Assembly (NCBI GenBank): GCA_008360955.1
Contig: LUCM01000577.1
Span: 247,330-311,329 of the forward strand
Direction of reading: 5' to 3'
Length of the DNA: 64,000 nucleotides
Origin: Fasciolopsis buskii
Taxonomy: Eukaryota > Platyhelminthes > Trematoda > Plagiorchiida > Fasciolidae
Shown piece after piece: positions 24,625-40,300 of the stretch (the stretch's first letter is position 1; the number at the start of each line of letters is the position of its first letter). The notes under the pieces are model-generated. The model ran no database searches, was not told where the DNA came from, and worked only from the letters and a program-made list of their open reading frames with translations. The position numbers were made by a program, and so were the translations under genes.

Positions 24625-27600
24625 ATTCTGTTCGGCTCATTGAGCCACTAACCTTGCGCCAAAGTGCTCTGGCTGTGGTTGCTGCTTCACTGCACAATTT
24701 GCTCAAACAGAAAAAGAACCACGAGTAGCGAAAATGGACAGCAAAATAGTATGTTTAAGAATTATACAGAAGAAGAAAGGTTTCGAATGGAAGAACGCCA
24801 CTGATTGCGGCACTGAGCCATATCACCTATTTTCTCCAACCTTTGAGAGACCTCGTGGACCCCAGTCCTATTGCCGAACTGCGCCTACACGCACCCGTCC
24901 ACTGGTTAGAATTCCCATCCTTTTTCCCGTGTCATCGAGTGCCCACCTCGTACCATCTACCTTTCGCGAAGAAAAGCGCACAGCTAGGCGAGCTCGCTAT
25001 GGACATGCGCAAAACGCTGGACTGAGTCACTTGTGGCGTCGGCCTGATATTTCCCTGAAGTTGAAAGGTCGTGTGTATTGTGCTGCAGTGCGTTCAGTTC
25101 TGTTGTGCGGTTGCGAGACGTGGAGTATGCGTGTGGCCGATGTTCGACGGTTGGAGGTTTTCGACAACCGATGTTTATGTAGTATGGCTAGGATTGGATG
25201 GAGTGACCGGGTGAGTAATATTGAGGTTAGGAATCTGGTATTGGGTGCCACTTCTGAGAATAGCTTGTTTCGGCGTATGAAACTTAGTAGACTACGCTGG
25301 TTGGGTCACGTGTTGCGTATGACGAACACTCGTCTACCATACCGTGCCTTATTTTGTGTTCCTCCTAAGGAATGGAAGAAGCCATGTGGAGGCCAACAGA
25401 TGACGTGGCAACATGGGATGGGAAAATGCACAGAGATCTTAGGTAAAGTAGATGTCTCTCGCCTTCGTGGTTGGGGTCCGAAAGACTCGTCAACTAGCTG
25501 GCTGGAGGCACTGCAGGATATGGCAGTGAAACGTGAACAGTGGCAATCGTGCTGTCATTTTCAATCGAATCAGAATGATTGAAAACACGTGCGTTTGTAC
25601 AGTTGGGCTGTGTTTCGTGTGTTGGCTGCAGCATCATCTTATCTTTTCCCGCCTGTGTAGGACCACTTCCTGTTCCCCTTGGATATTCATTCTTTTTATA
25701 TAAACGTGTAACTCTGGGGAAAGGCAGCGGTCAGTGAGGCTTGCCTTGCTGTTTAACGCTGAACGATGATGATGATGATAATGTTCCAACCACCTTAACC
25801 TGTTCTGATTCAGTGCCTGTATTCAAGGCTGAACTGTAGCACACATTGCCTTTCGCCTAATCTCTGAGTTACTCACAGAATTATCCCACCCTATTCTACC
25901 AACACTAAGAAGACAATGATGTTCTGACTCCAAAGGTCTCACATCTTATATCCTTAATAGTCATGTTTCGGAGCCATGGGGCAATACCGACGTCACTACT
26001 CTTACGTAACCTCTACCTTTCATCGACAACCGGATGTCACGTCGACGCCACAGATACCTCAAATTAGCGAATCCCATTTGGGCCTTTTGTGTGCGCGTAG
26101 ACGCTTCATCTGATGTATGACCACAAGATACGATCATCCAAATATCCGCACTTTTCCAAACTCGGAAAACCAGAATCTCCGGAGTGGCCCAGTCACGCAT
26201 GGAACCATGCTGTTCGCTTGAAGTGCCGAGCACCTTATTGACCATACCAAGAACCAAAAAACGCTTAGTCCGCTGGAAGGCAGAGCGTTTCGACTCATCC
26301 TTCGCCGGTGGCCGAACAATTTGGTCTCTTGCCAAAGCGGTCTCCTGAAACTTCCACCCTTCTAATTTTCCTCCTATTTCTGGTGCCTCAGACAATCGCG
26401 TTTGTAAACCATACGAGAAAGCTGAGGTGTTTGCCTCCAGGTTTTCCGCCAGTTCCACTTTGCCCAGTTATTCAACTCTCCCACTTCTCTCCATCAGTCA
26501 CCATCTTACACCTCTTATCGGCACCAGGAAGATCCTATAGGCGTTGCACTCTCTCGACGTGCGCAAAGCACCCGGAGCGCACGGTATTCTACTCATTGTC
26601 CTTAAATTGTGTCCTTTAATGGGCTCTTTTTCATCATCTCTTCTGCCTTTCCTTCCACCTTCCTACCTTTCCAGTCCTTTAGAAACATGCTGAAATTTTC
26701 CCTATTCCCAAACGCGGGGACCCCTCTGTCCCAACCAACCGCCGTCCTTTTTCCCTAACCTCAGTTATTTCTAAGGTGTTCAAAACCATCATCTCCAGCC
26801 GACTACGTGCGTCTCTATGGCTCGAAGAACTACTGAGCAGCCGCCAATATGGATTCCAAAAACTTTGTTCCATTGGTGATCTGCTGACCCTTGTCTCACT
26901 CCTGGTCGGCCCCATCCGATAACCAAGGAGAGGCACAGTTGCTCCCACTCAATAACTCCAAGGCCTTCGGTCAAGTTTGACATGAAGGCCTACTGGCGAA
27001 ACTGCCCACGTTCGGGTTCCCTCCGGATGTCCGGATGTCTATCCGATTCTATAAGGTTCTGCCTCATTCGTTCCTCGTGAATTCCGATATTTCCCATGAT
27101 TCGGTTCTCATCCCTATATGTTTCTTCTACTTATTGCCGCTGTTCTGTCCAGTTCATTCCTTTGCCAATGATGCTACCCTTCAGTGTTCGCTTTCTAGCT
27201 GCACTCTGCGCCGTACAAACATCAACATAGATCGCGACCGTAATATCGCCAGTGTATCGCTAGCTTTCCTCTTGAAGTTCCCTTAATCATGTTGGTAGAA
27301 ATGCTTTAAAAAATTCTTTCTTCGGTGTTTTCCTTCATCATTATTTGTTCATTCCTGTTCTCTGGAGCAAAGTCGCCAAGCTGTTGTGTACGTGAATGTT
27401 CTCTCGCAAGTCTCCTTTTGCTGTAGGGCATTTAACTGCGGGCTTTACCTCCTATGTTGTAAATCACTGTGTAATAAAAGGACCGTCTGACGAACAAAAC
27501 GTAGAGAAGGCGATAAATAGATCTATATTTAAATGCAAATTAGTCTTGGATTTTTCAAGTTCTTTATGTAGTGTCAACGTTCATCTTACCCTTGAAGAGC

Positions 27601-30600
27601 ATGGAAGCGCTGTTCACCTGTTCCATTCTTGTTAGAAATCGTCAGTAGTTCATACCCATCGCGCCGGAGCTGGGATGCGATCCCGGGACAAACGATTGTG
27701 AATCGAAGGCTTTCTCAATGTGCTGTGCAGTGCTTCTTTGATTTTCCACTGCAAATTGGATGTTGATACTTGATGATGAACCATTTGGAAAGTTACACCA
27801 AATCTGCTGCTATAAACTAGTCTTGAATTACCCGTGCAAAAGTACCTATCCAATGATACACCTAGTCCGATTCCTTACTTTTACAGTCTTTATGTCCTCA
27901 ATGAATGAGAAAGTCGTTGGCATGAGTACAAAACCCGTCGTCTAAATTTCTTGTGTTCCTTCTACCCCTGCGGCAGGGAGCGATATGGGCTATGCGGTTT
28001 TCGCCTTGTGGTCGACTTTTGGTGAGTTTTGTTGATATGATAGAGCTTAGCGCTGTATTCCGTTGCTGGTACGTTGACAGCAGCAAGTCAGTTCTAAATG
28101 CATTCGTGATTAAAAGAATTTCAACGCCGCGAAGTGACGCCTGTCTCATGTTTGGTTTTTAAAGTATTAATGAATTTGACAGGAATAACCTGTTACATTG
28201 ATGTTTCATAAAATAGTAGTTCAGAGTGTAAATGAGCCTTCACCATCGCGTTGCCTACTTACGGAGAGCAGGGCTGCATTGATATTCGGCCCATGCACAG
28301 GATGGGGATAAAAGGAACGACCGCCATTTCGGTGTTTGGACTTGCATAAGGTGGGGCCATACTCACCGAATAGGCTGCCGCGAACAAACAGCGTCATTGT
28401 CGACGGTGTGATGGGTTTTTGCTTGGGGAACATTATGTCTACAAAACGCCTCGGTGATTCGTCGCGCTGTGGCGTGGCGAGTGGGGTCTTCCATTCAATA
28501 TAGCTGAATCCCTTTATTTTCCTACAGGATATTTTACGTTGGGAGACACGTACATACCGAATTTTCGGCTGTGTTTTAACTCTAGGGTGCGTTTTTCCTC
28601 TGATCTGAATTGATCGAATCCTTCTCAACTGGTCACGGGCTCCAAACAGCGTACGAGAATCGTGTTTCACCCTGCTACCCTGCAGATCAGGTCTTTCGAC
28701 TCAAGGCTCGGAATGGACCCCCTTTGCTGCAATCTCCCCACTTCGGATTGATCATCTAGGTAGTGTACCACCCGCAGAAAACAACATGGATGCGACGGGC
28801 AGCCGATGGCCTGGAAAAGAGGTCCTAAAAAGTGGGCGCTTGTTGCACTTTACAGACGTGTCTCCTTTCCTTTTTATCTTCACATTCTTTTCCGTTTTTA
28901 CCATGGTTGCGACGGCGCCAAATCTGTACTCAGATTTGTACTAACATATATATACATATATATATATATACATAGCATGTAGCATGGCGCTAAGGTAACA
29001 ACATATTGATGCAATTGTACAGAAAGTGGATAACAGGGGACATACCCTTCTTCACGCACTCTACCGGATGAGATATATGATCTTAATGGTTCTCTTCCTC
29101 TTAAATCCTTCTCTCCAGACGTCTTCAGTTTATTTTTAATATAACGGGAATTGATTGTATGGGTATTCCTTTCTGTTATCCTTCAGTAAACCTCTTTTTT
29201 GCGCAGGTTATTTCTGAATGATGGTGATATGCTAGATTTTGACACGGCTTTGGATCGTCGTCCAAAAACAGGCTCGCATGTTACAAACTAAATTAAACCT
29301 ATTCTCTGAATGCCGTTGCGAAATCGTACCAGCTGTCAACTATGCGACAACGGGACACAGCCGATCTACTCAGGTTATCTGACTCACTTGCATGTGACAC
29401 TGATAGCTTATTGTCCCGGTCGCACGATAAGGAACACAATCGCTGGTTGCAAGCATGTGCAGCAAGACTCACAGAGTTACCACGCTTCAATGGACGGGGT
29501 GTTTTCGATCTTGGTTATGCGATAGAAGCATTTATCTATGAATCCTATGATGATCTCTCAGTAATGACGGATGAACACTGATGTTGTCTACTGACTTCGC
29601 TGTTAAAAGCCAGTTAATCGGACAAGCAACCCTTCTGCTACTCAATTTTTTCGCACTCCATGTTCTTTTCTATGCTCAGTTCCATGTGGATGCCAAATGA
29701 TGAATTGTCACGTCTACGACCTAGGTTTTGCACCACTCAAGTTGATTTATGTTATCGAAGCTGTACGGGATATCCTTCAAGTGCTCATGACGAAATGGGA
29801 AAGCTGTTTCCAACGTCCTCCCATTTCGTGGAAGTCATGAGCATAATAATTACCAGTTAATATTCGCTTATCATTTATGTGCCTTTGTCTGCATTTGTTA
29901 TCTAGATACTCATTGTTATCAAACCTCCTCACTTTCAGGCTACTGCGGGTTATGATCGTAACATTCGTGTGTGGGTGCTTCGACAATGGTACTCTTTCTT
30001 CAAGCGAATGCAACAACGTTCAGGTGTGCGGGGTATTCAGATGATGCTGTCATTGTGCTCCTCGAATTGAATCATATTCGTTTCGGTAATACTTTTTCTG
30101 AGCTATCATTTGCCTTCTCCACGCAACTCGCTGATTCAGTACTTACTCATTCTCTGTTTCAGTGGATTCTGTCACTAATCCAGAGTTCGGTTCAACTTCG
30201 TATGTGGGTTCCGCTTTTACATCTTTCGAGAATGGTACCGCTCTGATGGACGAGGACAATTTGCTGGACTCTGTCAGTTTGGCTTCGACGTCTGCGTCTA
30301 CAGCTGGGAGGACCGACGTAAGTTGGATTTGGACCACAGTTTGTTACATTGTTCACACAGGTTTATGCGGCCGTACTTGAAATTAATTCGGAGAGGATAT
30401 TCTTCCCCATAATTCGGTTTTAATACCATGAATTTCATTATAACATTTTTACGATAAATGAAAATTCACTATGCATTACCCATTTGCAAACCCCTAATCT
30501 ACTAAAACGTTGTGCGGTTCTATTCCACTGTAAGTTTCGAGGTATGACCGACAATTTTGCCTTATCGTTTCTTTTCCGAATGGCTTATCAATCGATGTAA

Positions 30601-31313
30601 CAAAGTTCCAGGATTAAATGCAAAATGCTGAGTGTTCGTTAGCTTGGCTTTATTTATCAGCAGTTCGAGTGCACGCTGAAGCTGAAAGAACAACGCATCT
30701 AGACATAAGTAGAGAACAAGAAACTTTAGGCAGGAATAAATTGTTAACCTCCTGACAAAAGTTTCCATTTGCCCACATATTTTTGACATTTTGGCACTTC
30801 ATTCGCTGCATGAATCATACTTTTTTTACCAACAAACGAAGAGGATCCATTCCTATTTAGAATAAAGAATTGGATCCAGAAATGCCCTATTGAAGTCGAA
30901 GAATATAGAATACAGCCAGGATGCACGTTTCCTATCTTCTAACGTACGCCCTGATCAAATTATCTGCACCTCATGTGGTACAGTTACTTTGTTTTGATAC
31001 CCTGATATACTTTTTCCTGTATCGTTCACGGTATCTCAGACTTCAGAACACTACCATTTGTATTACAATTGCACCTCGTTGGGAGTAGTTCTGTTGCCTC
31101 GCAGGAAGCGATTGACTGTGCAAAAGCTAGCAGTACTTCCTCGAATAAAAAGGCTTGCTTTGAACCGGGAGACTGCGTAGTATAGTCCACAGTGCATGCC
31201 ACGAATGTACCTATCTTCGGACAAGCGTTTCTCTATCCTCTTCTATCCATTCTCTGTAACATTCTATATTCATGGTGTTTCGTCAGCATCATGCTCGTTT
31301 TCAATCCGGTATC

Positions 31314-31362
<49 letters not shown>

Positions 31363-34300
31363 ACATGCAGTGGTGCCCAAACATCGGATATCAGGTTTGG
31401 TTTCTCTCAGCTTAAGTGACCCTGAAAAGATCGATCTACTTAATTACCAGATCTTATTTAAAAATGTTGAATGAGTTCGAAAAACTGAATTTCACATCGG
31501 AAACGGAAGCTGTTCTCGGCATAAGCGTTACAAAATGCCCTGCATTTGTGCCGTACATCGGATCCAAGAAAACGGAGAAATAACCATTTGCCGAATACTA
31601 AAATCAGGGCTACACGGACGAATCAGTAAAACCGTTTTCAAGTTATGGGTGAGGAAAAATCTTACTGATACGATACAGATGTATTGGATTAATTTGGATT
31701 AAATTTGGGTGTAAACGAATGTTTCAGTTGACAATAAGTATAAAATATTAGTACCGACTAAAAGTCCCTTCCCTCCTGGCGACTTGGATTAGTCCACATG
31801 GTTGCATGGTTTCTAATGCATAAATCCGCAAACGGGAACAGTATCTCCTTTTATTCCTACCGTGTATTTCAACAGTGTAAACCACCAATCCAAATGTCCA
31901 CATTACGATAAGTGGCTTATCGGTCCGTGGGACTAATTCCATGTCACAATCGAAGGTGCCCCTGATTTCAAACTCCTTGAAAACCCTCGAGAAGTTTTGA
32001 CTCACTGATTCTACGCATATATCTTAATGATAGACCTCTTGATGGTGATAAAATGGAAACGAAATGATGTTGTTTGAGATGTAATTAAGAATCTTCAAAA
32101 ATCCTTAAAGGTGTGCCAAGGGTAATAGGGTTCAGTAGTTCTAGCACGTGACCTCGAAGTTGTTTGATCAGGTGGTCTGAAACTCTTTGGGTTAATTCTG
32201 TTTTCTCAAGTATTCCGACTGTGTACTCTGGCTTATAATGAGTCCCTTCACAATACGGTCATTCATAGGATTCCTGCATCTGCAAAAAGGCCTGAATGAC
32301 AAATATTTGTGATTGGTCGTAATCATTTTTCGTGGAGTCTGTTGTTTTGGGTCATTGTTGCTGATTTATTTATTTTCCAGGACCGCCCCCGCCTTGCACA
32401 GGAAGGAAAGTGGATATATGTGTATGCCCACGTCAATTTAGGGACATTTAAACGCATGTGACTGTTTCCAATCCATAGTACACTTACTCAGTGCATAAAT
32501 CGAGATGGAATACCACTAGCGATATCGCCAGAGGTCTACAGAAGTTGTTACTGAGGCACAGTCCTTTCTGGGTTTTCGCTCTCTTTCTGTTGGCAGATCG
32601 TGATCGGGTGCCGCTGTTCGTAGGTTGGTCAAATCCTTAACGGATTTAACTTTTTTGTTGTGGGCCGTACATGATCGAAACATTCCAAGGCGAACTGGCG
32701 ATCCTTGGGTATTGTAGATGTTTGCTTTTTACCACCAGCGTGCACCTATTAAAGAGGAAAAACTGAAGTGCAAGGCGAACATATCCCTAATGCGCATTTT
32801 ATCACCAATATAGTCCTGTCCGAGTTTTCCAGTCGCTCGATTAACATAGGTTGGTTAGATCCATAAATGGAGCTGCATCAAGTGCAAGACGGAAAATTAA
32901 ATGTAAAATTTTGTCCACTTGGCTCTGACCTGTCGACAACTGGAACTTAGTGTTTCAGGCCCCCCCGCATAATATCCTAGGTAGATTTCCAGTACTTGTG
33001 TGATCTGATCATTTCAGGTAATTCCATACTCAAATACATCGGAGTTGGTCCTAGTTCAAGTTGATATTTTCCGCGCGGTTTTGATCGTTGAGCTTGGCGT
33101 TGGAGCCGCAAGTGCCTCTTAACCAGTTGAGCTGAAATTGACCGTTTTAGCATCTGTACATCGCAGTCGCTAGCATTAACAATTCCAGTCGATCATTTTG
33201 ACTTGATTTCACTCTCGTCCCACCTAATCCACCAAGAACGACTGAAATGGACCCTAGCCAGTCAACAGGATTGTTAGATTTAGTAGTCATAATCATATGA
33301 TTTAAATAGATTCACGAAGGATGGAGCTTATTGATAGATTGGCCCCTTCTTTCGGGCACATTATCTTCTATCTGGCTGCTCCGTTTTTAGGCTTGTCATG
33401 AAACCAAACCATTTTCTTCCTCATTCCGGAATTAGAGAACGATTGGCTCCCCACTCTCCTTCCTAATTTGCAGTCACCTAGGAATTTGGCACCTGCCCCG
33501 TTCAGCTGAGTGCGTACGGGATTACTGATCAGTCCTTTATCCCAAGCATGATCTATCTTCAATGTGACGTGGCTCATCGGACCGGAACAAAGCGGCCTTG
33601 TGCTGCGGACACCAGCTGGTAGTCTCACCCTATACTTACGATGTTCTAGACTGGAAACAAAATATTTGTCTTTTAGATGACAGTCCCGGTGATGAGGAGC
33701 TCGCCTTAATATCTTGCATATTTCCGCGATCCTGTTTGATTCGTGACTTGTTTTCAAGGCTGCGAAACTATTTTCAGTTTGTTGGTTCCCACATTGTAGC
33801 TGCCGTTTTATCTTGACGATTCACGTAACAGTAAGCGGAGATTGTGCACGGCTATGGCTGGCTAATAGCGACGCTATCGACAGGATTCAATCAAGTGTCT
33901 TGTTTGAATTGACATAGCATCATTTCAGTGTATAATAACTTGTCTGACATATTCGTTCAATCATTTTATTGTTGTTCTTCTGGAGACGTCTAACTTGCTA
34001 TAGAAGTCACCATGTTCACCTGTGAATGTTTTCTCTCTTTTCATCCACGCACTGGTGTTCACGAGTTAACGTCATTTTGCTGTTTGTACTCCAACTTCTT
34101 AATGCCGAGTGGTTCCCAATTTGTTGTTTGCGTGTCTGTCCAGGAGTGTGCAATCACACGGTTTGGGAATTTTCACCCTTCACAGTGCCGTCTTCGCACG
34201 AGTATCGTTGCTCGTAAATTTCTGCTGGGACTAGTTAGCTTTACGTGCGTTATCGGAATCAGTTTATAGGCACAATCATTCGACCGGTGGCTCATTTTGA

Positions 34301-37300
34301 ACCGTAACAGTCTAATCCTTTACTGTTGTGGAACCTCGATTTGTAAAAAAATTTTGTGTTAAATGGCGACGAACTTTTCTAAATTAATTAATTTGTTTGT
34401 CTTACTAAACGATGAACAAAATTTCCCCTTATTTTGTTGCGTTTAAGCTTGGTTCCTTGATTTTCGATACCAAATCATTTTTGACGTTGTATCTCTTTGT
34501 GATTCTCAAAATTCTGAACAAGCGAACAGTTAAACGGGCCACACTGTTGTTCTGCTTCTTGATACACGTCGAATGATAATCACCGTTTTCATGTTTAGAA
34601 AGACGGTAACATTAGTAAAATTCAGATATGGTATGGTTGTGGTTAGGTCCTCATTGTTTGATACGATACGTTTGTACTTTGGCGTCTAGAGACACTAGTT
34701 TCTCTTTGTTCATTTACAAAGAACCGAAAAGGGTGCCTTGCGAGACGCATGTATTGGATGCAGGTATGGACGAAAATAATATTACGACTGACCAAAGTAC
34801 ACGTGTCATTGTTTTCTTTCACTTTGTTTAGATGGAACCGTCAGAGTAGTTGTAATTTCAAAACTATCATTAAAACATCTGAGCCCAGGTGTAATTGAAT
34901 CCGAAGTCGCAGTTTTATTTCGGCTAGACCAATAATCGGTGGGGTGAACAAAAACCGTGCACTGAGCAATATTTTGTGACCAGTGAGTCAACAGACCGTG
35001 TAATAGGGTAGCCGAGAGCGGCAGTTTGCAATGATTGTTTTTGTGTGAAAAAGAGGGCTTTCCAAAAATCCATCAACGTGGCTTTGCTTAGTGCTGTGGG
35101 TTCCACATTAAGATTAATTACTCACACGTTTGATGAGAAGTTCAAACCACTCGTTTCACGCGGGTGACGAGCATCTGTTCATCAAGTGATACTTCAAACG
35201 CTTATCCATTTTGGAATTATTTACTGAACGGACCTCAGGACGTAACTTGGTCATAAATCCCGCTCACGTTGATCCATATATGGGTTCATTGTTGTTCCAA
35301 CCACAACAGGGATATCAGGAAGCGAAATGGGCTATAACGCTGATGATGTGAATGTGTATGTCGGGCAGGCTGGTATTGTGATTATCTGCACTCTAGTCAG
35401 CGTATAGTGTTTTGATATGTCACCGAAGAGAATGACCGTAGCTTGCCTTCAACACAGTCGGCGGTCCTGTTCGGTCCGTCCATTGCCTAGCGGCTCGTAT
35501 TGCCCGCTTTCTTTGATCCATCCCACGAGTGACTATTTGCGTCTGGGCTCGATAGGGTAGATCTGAGTTTAAATGATTTCCTACTAATTCATAGTGGATT
35601 GCGTTGATCATTAACTGTCGACAACAATTGGTAATAAAAATGAGATTCCAATTTTTTCCTCAAAAATTCGAAGCAGTTAGTCCACTAAATCAGAGCATGT
35701 TAAAAGTGAGCAGGCGGTGGATCACCGAGCACGGTTTTCTTTAAGCTGTTCGCGTATCCTAAAAATATCTAGTGGAACTGGATATCACTTTGGTCTGTCT
35801 ACTTCCGAGCAATATGTAGGTGTCCACAGAGGATAGTTGATTTTCGTATATGGCTTTAACTACTGAAATAGTATTAGACAGTAGTGTGGCAATTTTCGCT
35901 CGGTAGTCGTTGCCCAAATGTGTGTTGTCATTGGATGACGGCAGGTTTTATTCAGTGCCACTAAATTTTTTTGTGAATAATCGTGGAGGCTGATGGGTCA
36001 GTTAACATCTTTGGTGATGTGACCCGATACTGACAATCAAGATGGACACTGTCGGTGGAATTTAGGATGCAGTGAGAATGAGAAGAAAAGACATGCAAAT
36101 TGTTACGAGATTTCTTGTTTGAGATCCCAACTTTTACTTTTACTCCCTTCTTTGACCCATGCAATTCGTGTTGTAGCAGGACATGTTGTGGACAAAAACT
36201 GATAGCGGCCTCCCAGGATTTTGCACCATCTGACTCTATCCATTTGTAAAATCTCAGTGAGAATCAGTTTTCCATTACTTGTGGTTTATTCGTTCTTTTT
36301 ATGGACTGTTTTAACTCTTCAATCTTCGCGCCCATTAACCTGTTCCTTTCTGGATTTCCTGTAGACCACTGAAATCTATGGATCTCCTTTCTCTGTTGTA
36401 TATGATGAATGGTGTCTGCTTACCATAACTATCTCCTGATCATTAGGACTCATTTTGTATCTGCTCTGTTCATACAGCCTTTCAAAACAATGCTTTTTAA
36501 ACTTCCTGTACTGTCTTTCTCTGTCGAAAGTCATATTTCATTACAACCCATTTGCTGTTTCCTACAGTTCGATTGGCTGTATATAAGCGTTTTCGTAAGT
36601 GATACGGTCTATGTTACCGCATGCTGGAAGTAGTCAGTGGAGCACTTTGTTTTTGTTTGTTTTCCTCACTGGTCTGTCGTGAACTTCCCGTTGTGTTTAG
36701 ATTGCTGCGCGTGTTTTAATGCATGCATCTCTGTCCATTTCAGTTCTTACTGTCATTACCCTCTTGTGGGTTTGCTTCGGTTTTAGTTACCGTCGTCCAC
36801 TTGAGAATGGAATTTAGGAAACGTCCTTGGAGTGGAGGAAGTAGAAAGTCTAGTCGACGAACAGTGATTGATTGCGAATGCGGGACTCGGTGTCACTTCA
36901 TGTCCTTGACCCCATCTGAAGCCTAACTAGGTCTGCACGGCCATGCTAACTGATCTGTATTTCCATGCCTTTTATTGTGCCACGGGCTGATCACTTTGGT
37001 TTATCTCTCAACAGCTACTTTACTCGCATATTTTGTTTCCGCTACCCATGTTTCAAAAATTCAGAAGTGGTTGGCCCAAATATCGTATTTGGATACTCCT
37101 CTTAGATTCATCACCGAATACAACCTCGGCGCCACGGATGCTCGGTTAGAGCCAAGTGGAATTACCTAAGCTCGACTACTTTTTGTCCAACAGACCTACG
37201 TAATCAGACGTCACTACTCTAGTAATGGAACTTTCTGTCTCGCCCAACCGTTCTGTTGGAAGAAGGTTCGCTTTCGGCTGTGCAGAGGTGAACACGACAC

Positions 37301-40300
37301 AAGCGCAAAATGCATACCAAATATGTGAATATGCTTTTGTTCAGACTGGCCGGGAAAACGTACAGCTTATTTGGATCTTTACTCATTAGAAGGCAATTGT
37401 TTATGTATTATAATTTGAACGGTTTCATTTCCGTAGTAGTTTTGTTATTGTTGCTTTCACTTAAGACAAGGGCTAACTCTGCATTCACATCGAGCACGAA
37501 AATGAAATTTTTCTGCAGCACCAACCAGTAATTATCGTTGTGGTATTTCAGTTTTTCTTAACCGACCTTCTAATTTGTGTTTTGCTCTTGTTTATGCTCT
37601 ATTACCCCTTTTAAAATACACTGTTCTAACTCATGCAAACCGGCAGGATGGCACATCCACGTGCAGCTCAAATCCAGCCTGTCCGGGTCGCAATCGGTCT
37701 AGTCTAACTGAAGCAAGCGGACATCGCTTTTCTCCAGCCTCAAACGAAATTCCCGACTTGGAACGTGGTCGACGTACGGTATTCCGTTCCCAACCGTTAT
37801 TGGTCTATCGTGGTCACGAGGGTGTGGTGACCGAGGTAGCCTGGTCGAAAAACCTATTTCTTTTGGCCACCAGTATGGACCATCAAGTTCGGCTGTGGCA
37901 TATCAGTCGTCGCGAGTGTCTGTGCTTATTCAGTCACAATGACACAGTTCCGACCATTGTTTTCCATCCTAAGGTAATTGTGCACTTGACGACCTGTACG
38001 AAAATGAATATCGTGCACAGAATTTCAAATGGCTTAGTTACTACACGTTGACGCCTCATTCAGGTATTTTTGAGATTCCATTTCCGTATGAAATCCATTT
38101 TAGCTACCCAAGAAACTGTCTAATATTCTAAGTAAAACTGTCACCAGGTGTTATTGGCCGATCAACTTGAAAACAGGTGCTCCTTAAAAAATTGAAAAAA
38201 GTACTAGTTCATGACTCCACTTTCGAATTTCCTTCATGTAGCAGTGTATTTTATTGTATTAAAAATTGTCATACAATGACTGGGTTCTGCTGATCTTAGA
38301 CGACAAAGGGAAGTCCCGATTTTGATGTCTAGTAATTTATGCGATCAAGTCAAGCCACTAAATACTTTTATGCACCTTGAAAATCGTGATTTTTCAGCTT
38401 GCATTTCATATGCACATATAATACTTCAACCAATTAAAGAACGAACAAAGTTTATTTTTACTTGGCAGTAAAACGATATAAAATGAAGAATAGTGTAGAT
38501 GAAATTACCGATAAAGATGGTCGTTAAGATTAGAGTGATTTGTTTATTCCAATCAACGAGGGACCGAATAAGATAAAAAATATATCAAGGTGCTCCTGTA
38601 TACAAATGTGCCTGAAAGAATGATGTTAAATTTTGACGCCCTACCAGCGGACTGGGAAACACCTGGAAGTTTACAGCATGAAGACAAGGATTGACATTGG
38701 GCAATAATCAGTCGGTGGACTTATCGCAAGCGATCAAATGTTTTTTGATGATAAATCCAGTTAATATGATTGATGCTGTTGCAGCATGCAAGTAGTTTCA
38801 GTGACTTGGTGTTAAGATCATAATCGTCTTCCTTCAAATCTGGAAGAAAAGGCGAGACAACAATGGAACCAGTGGAGAAGATTGCAGGATGTTGCAAATT
38901 AGAGTTCACGTGCATTGTGGATGTCCGTAGACTTAGTGACAGAAGACAATGTTTTTTTACTCTTGATGGATAAATGCCAATAACAACAAAGATTCTAAGT
39001 TGGAATGATGCTACGAATAATAATAAAATAAAAATAGCGGAGGTTATTAAACATTGCTTAGTTACTAGTTAATGTTAAAAGGCACATTATCGCATTCGAG
39101 GACTTTGAGTGTGGCTAATGCTTCACCGTGTACTATCAAAATTACTATTTATTATAAGATGTTTATCTCATTTGTTGGATCATCGGCAGTCGATTGGTAA
39201 CTGAGAGTTGTCTGTGTTGAACCTAGCGGTTTGCGTCGCGGTACTAATTCAGACTAGGCTCAAAAGTTGTTAATTTTGCCGTTCATTTACGGTACACGGT
39301 TATCCAGTACGATACTTTAGTAAGGCATTATGCAATCGCTGCTTCTTCATTATGCACCCAGGATGATCGATTTTTCCTTTCCGGAAGTTTGGATGGAAAA
39401 TTACGTCTGTGGAACATTCCGGATAAAAAAGTCCGATTTTGGGTCGAAGTGCCTATACCTAGTGCTCTCCCTGTACCGGCCAGTGCATCACCTGCCCCGT
39501 TTGCTGTATCTAGTCTATTCAAATCCACGCCCCCTTCGACTCCCCAAGTGTTATCGACTGGCGGACACTCACGGACCGTTGGACCAAAGACGATCATAAC
39601 CAGCGCCGCTTTTGCTTGTGATGGTACGAAAGTGGTCGTGGGCACGTACGATGGTCGTGTCATGTTCTTTAGCAGTGAGGTAAGTGCTAAGACGACTGTA
39701 CATAATTTCCCAATAGAAAATTACTTTGTTCTCGTAGAAAGTGTCTTATCAAGAACGAATATTATCTAGTTTATGGGGACCCATAGTCTATTTTTGTGTT
39801 CTACATATTTTCAATTTCCTTTGCATGTATCTAGTACGTGTTTTAAATATCTGTTGTGAATGTGACTTACTGATTGCTGTTGCCTACTCAACTACCGTAG
39901 CCATTATCATCATCTCCAAAAATCTGGGTCTCAAATTGCTGAAGCCATAGTTTTAGCTCAGACAATTGTATAAAAATTGCGATCAAGTGAAATCCTTCAC
40001 TGATGACCAGCTCGCACCAGGCTACCATATTTGAAGACTATTTAGGATTTTTTACTTGTCTTCCATAAAAATATAGGATTTCATCCCAGAGAATCAGTCC
40101 AGGACCGATCGTGTTTTGTCAAACCACATTTCAGTCACCTGTATGCATAGAAACAGAAATACAGATCCGTGCGCATACACTAGTAAAATTAACTATAATA
40201 TCAGTGGACGGTTTATCAAAAGTTTCTAAATGGTCTCGTCAATTAACACGGTAACAGCCAACATTTCCATAACGTAGGCAGCGTATTCACTAGGTACAAA

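Noticed and set aside
25961..26458. 165-codon minus-strand frame as a host gene
   Set aside because: Its C-terminal part is the RTE C-terminal region (LRYLWRRRDI, HGSET), so it is a retroelement fragment.
27650..27700. tRNA-like GGGATGCGATCCCGG segment
   Set aside because: It is a short self-complementary motif with no acceptor stem or A box.
31192..31474. Two overlapping frames running through a (TA)n tract
   Set aside because: They consist largely of translated microsatellite (alternating Tyr and Ile).
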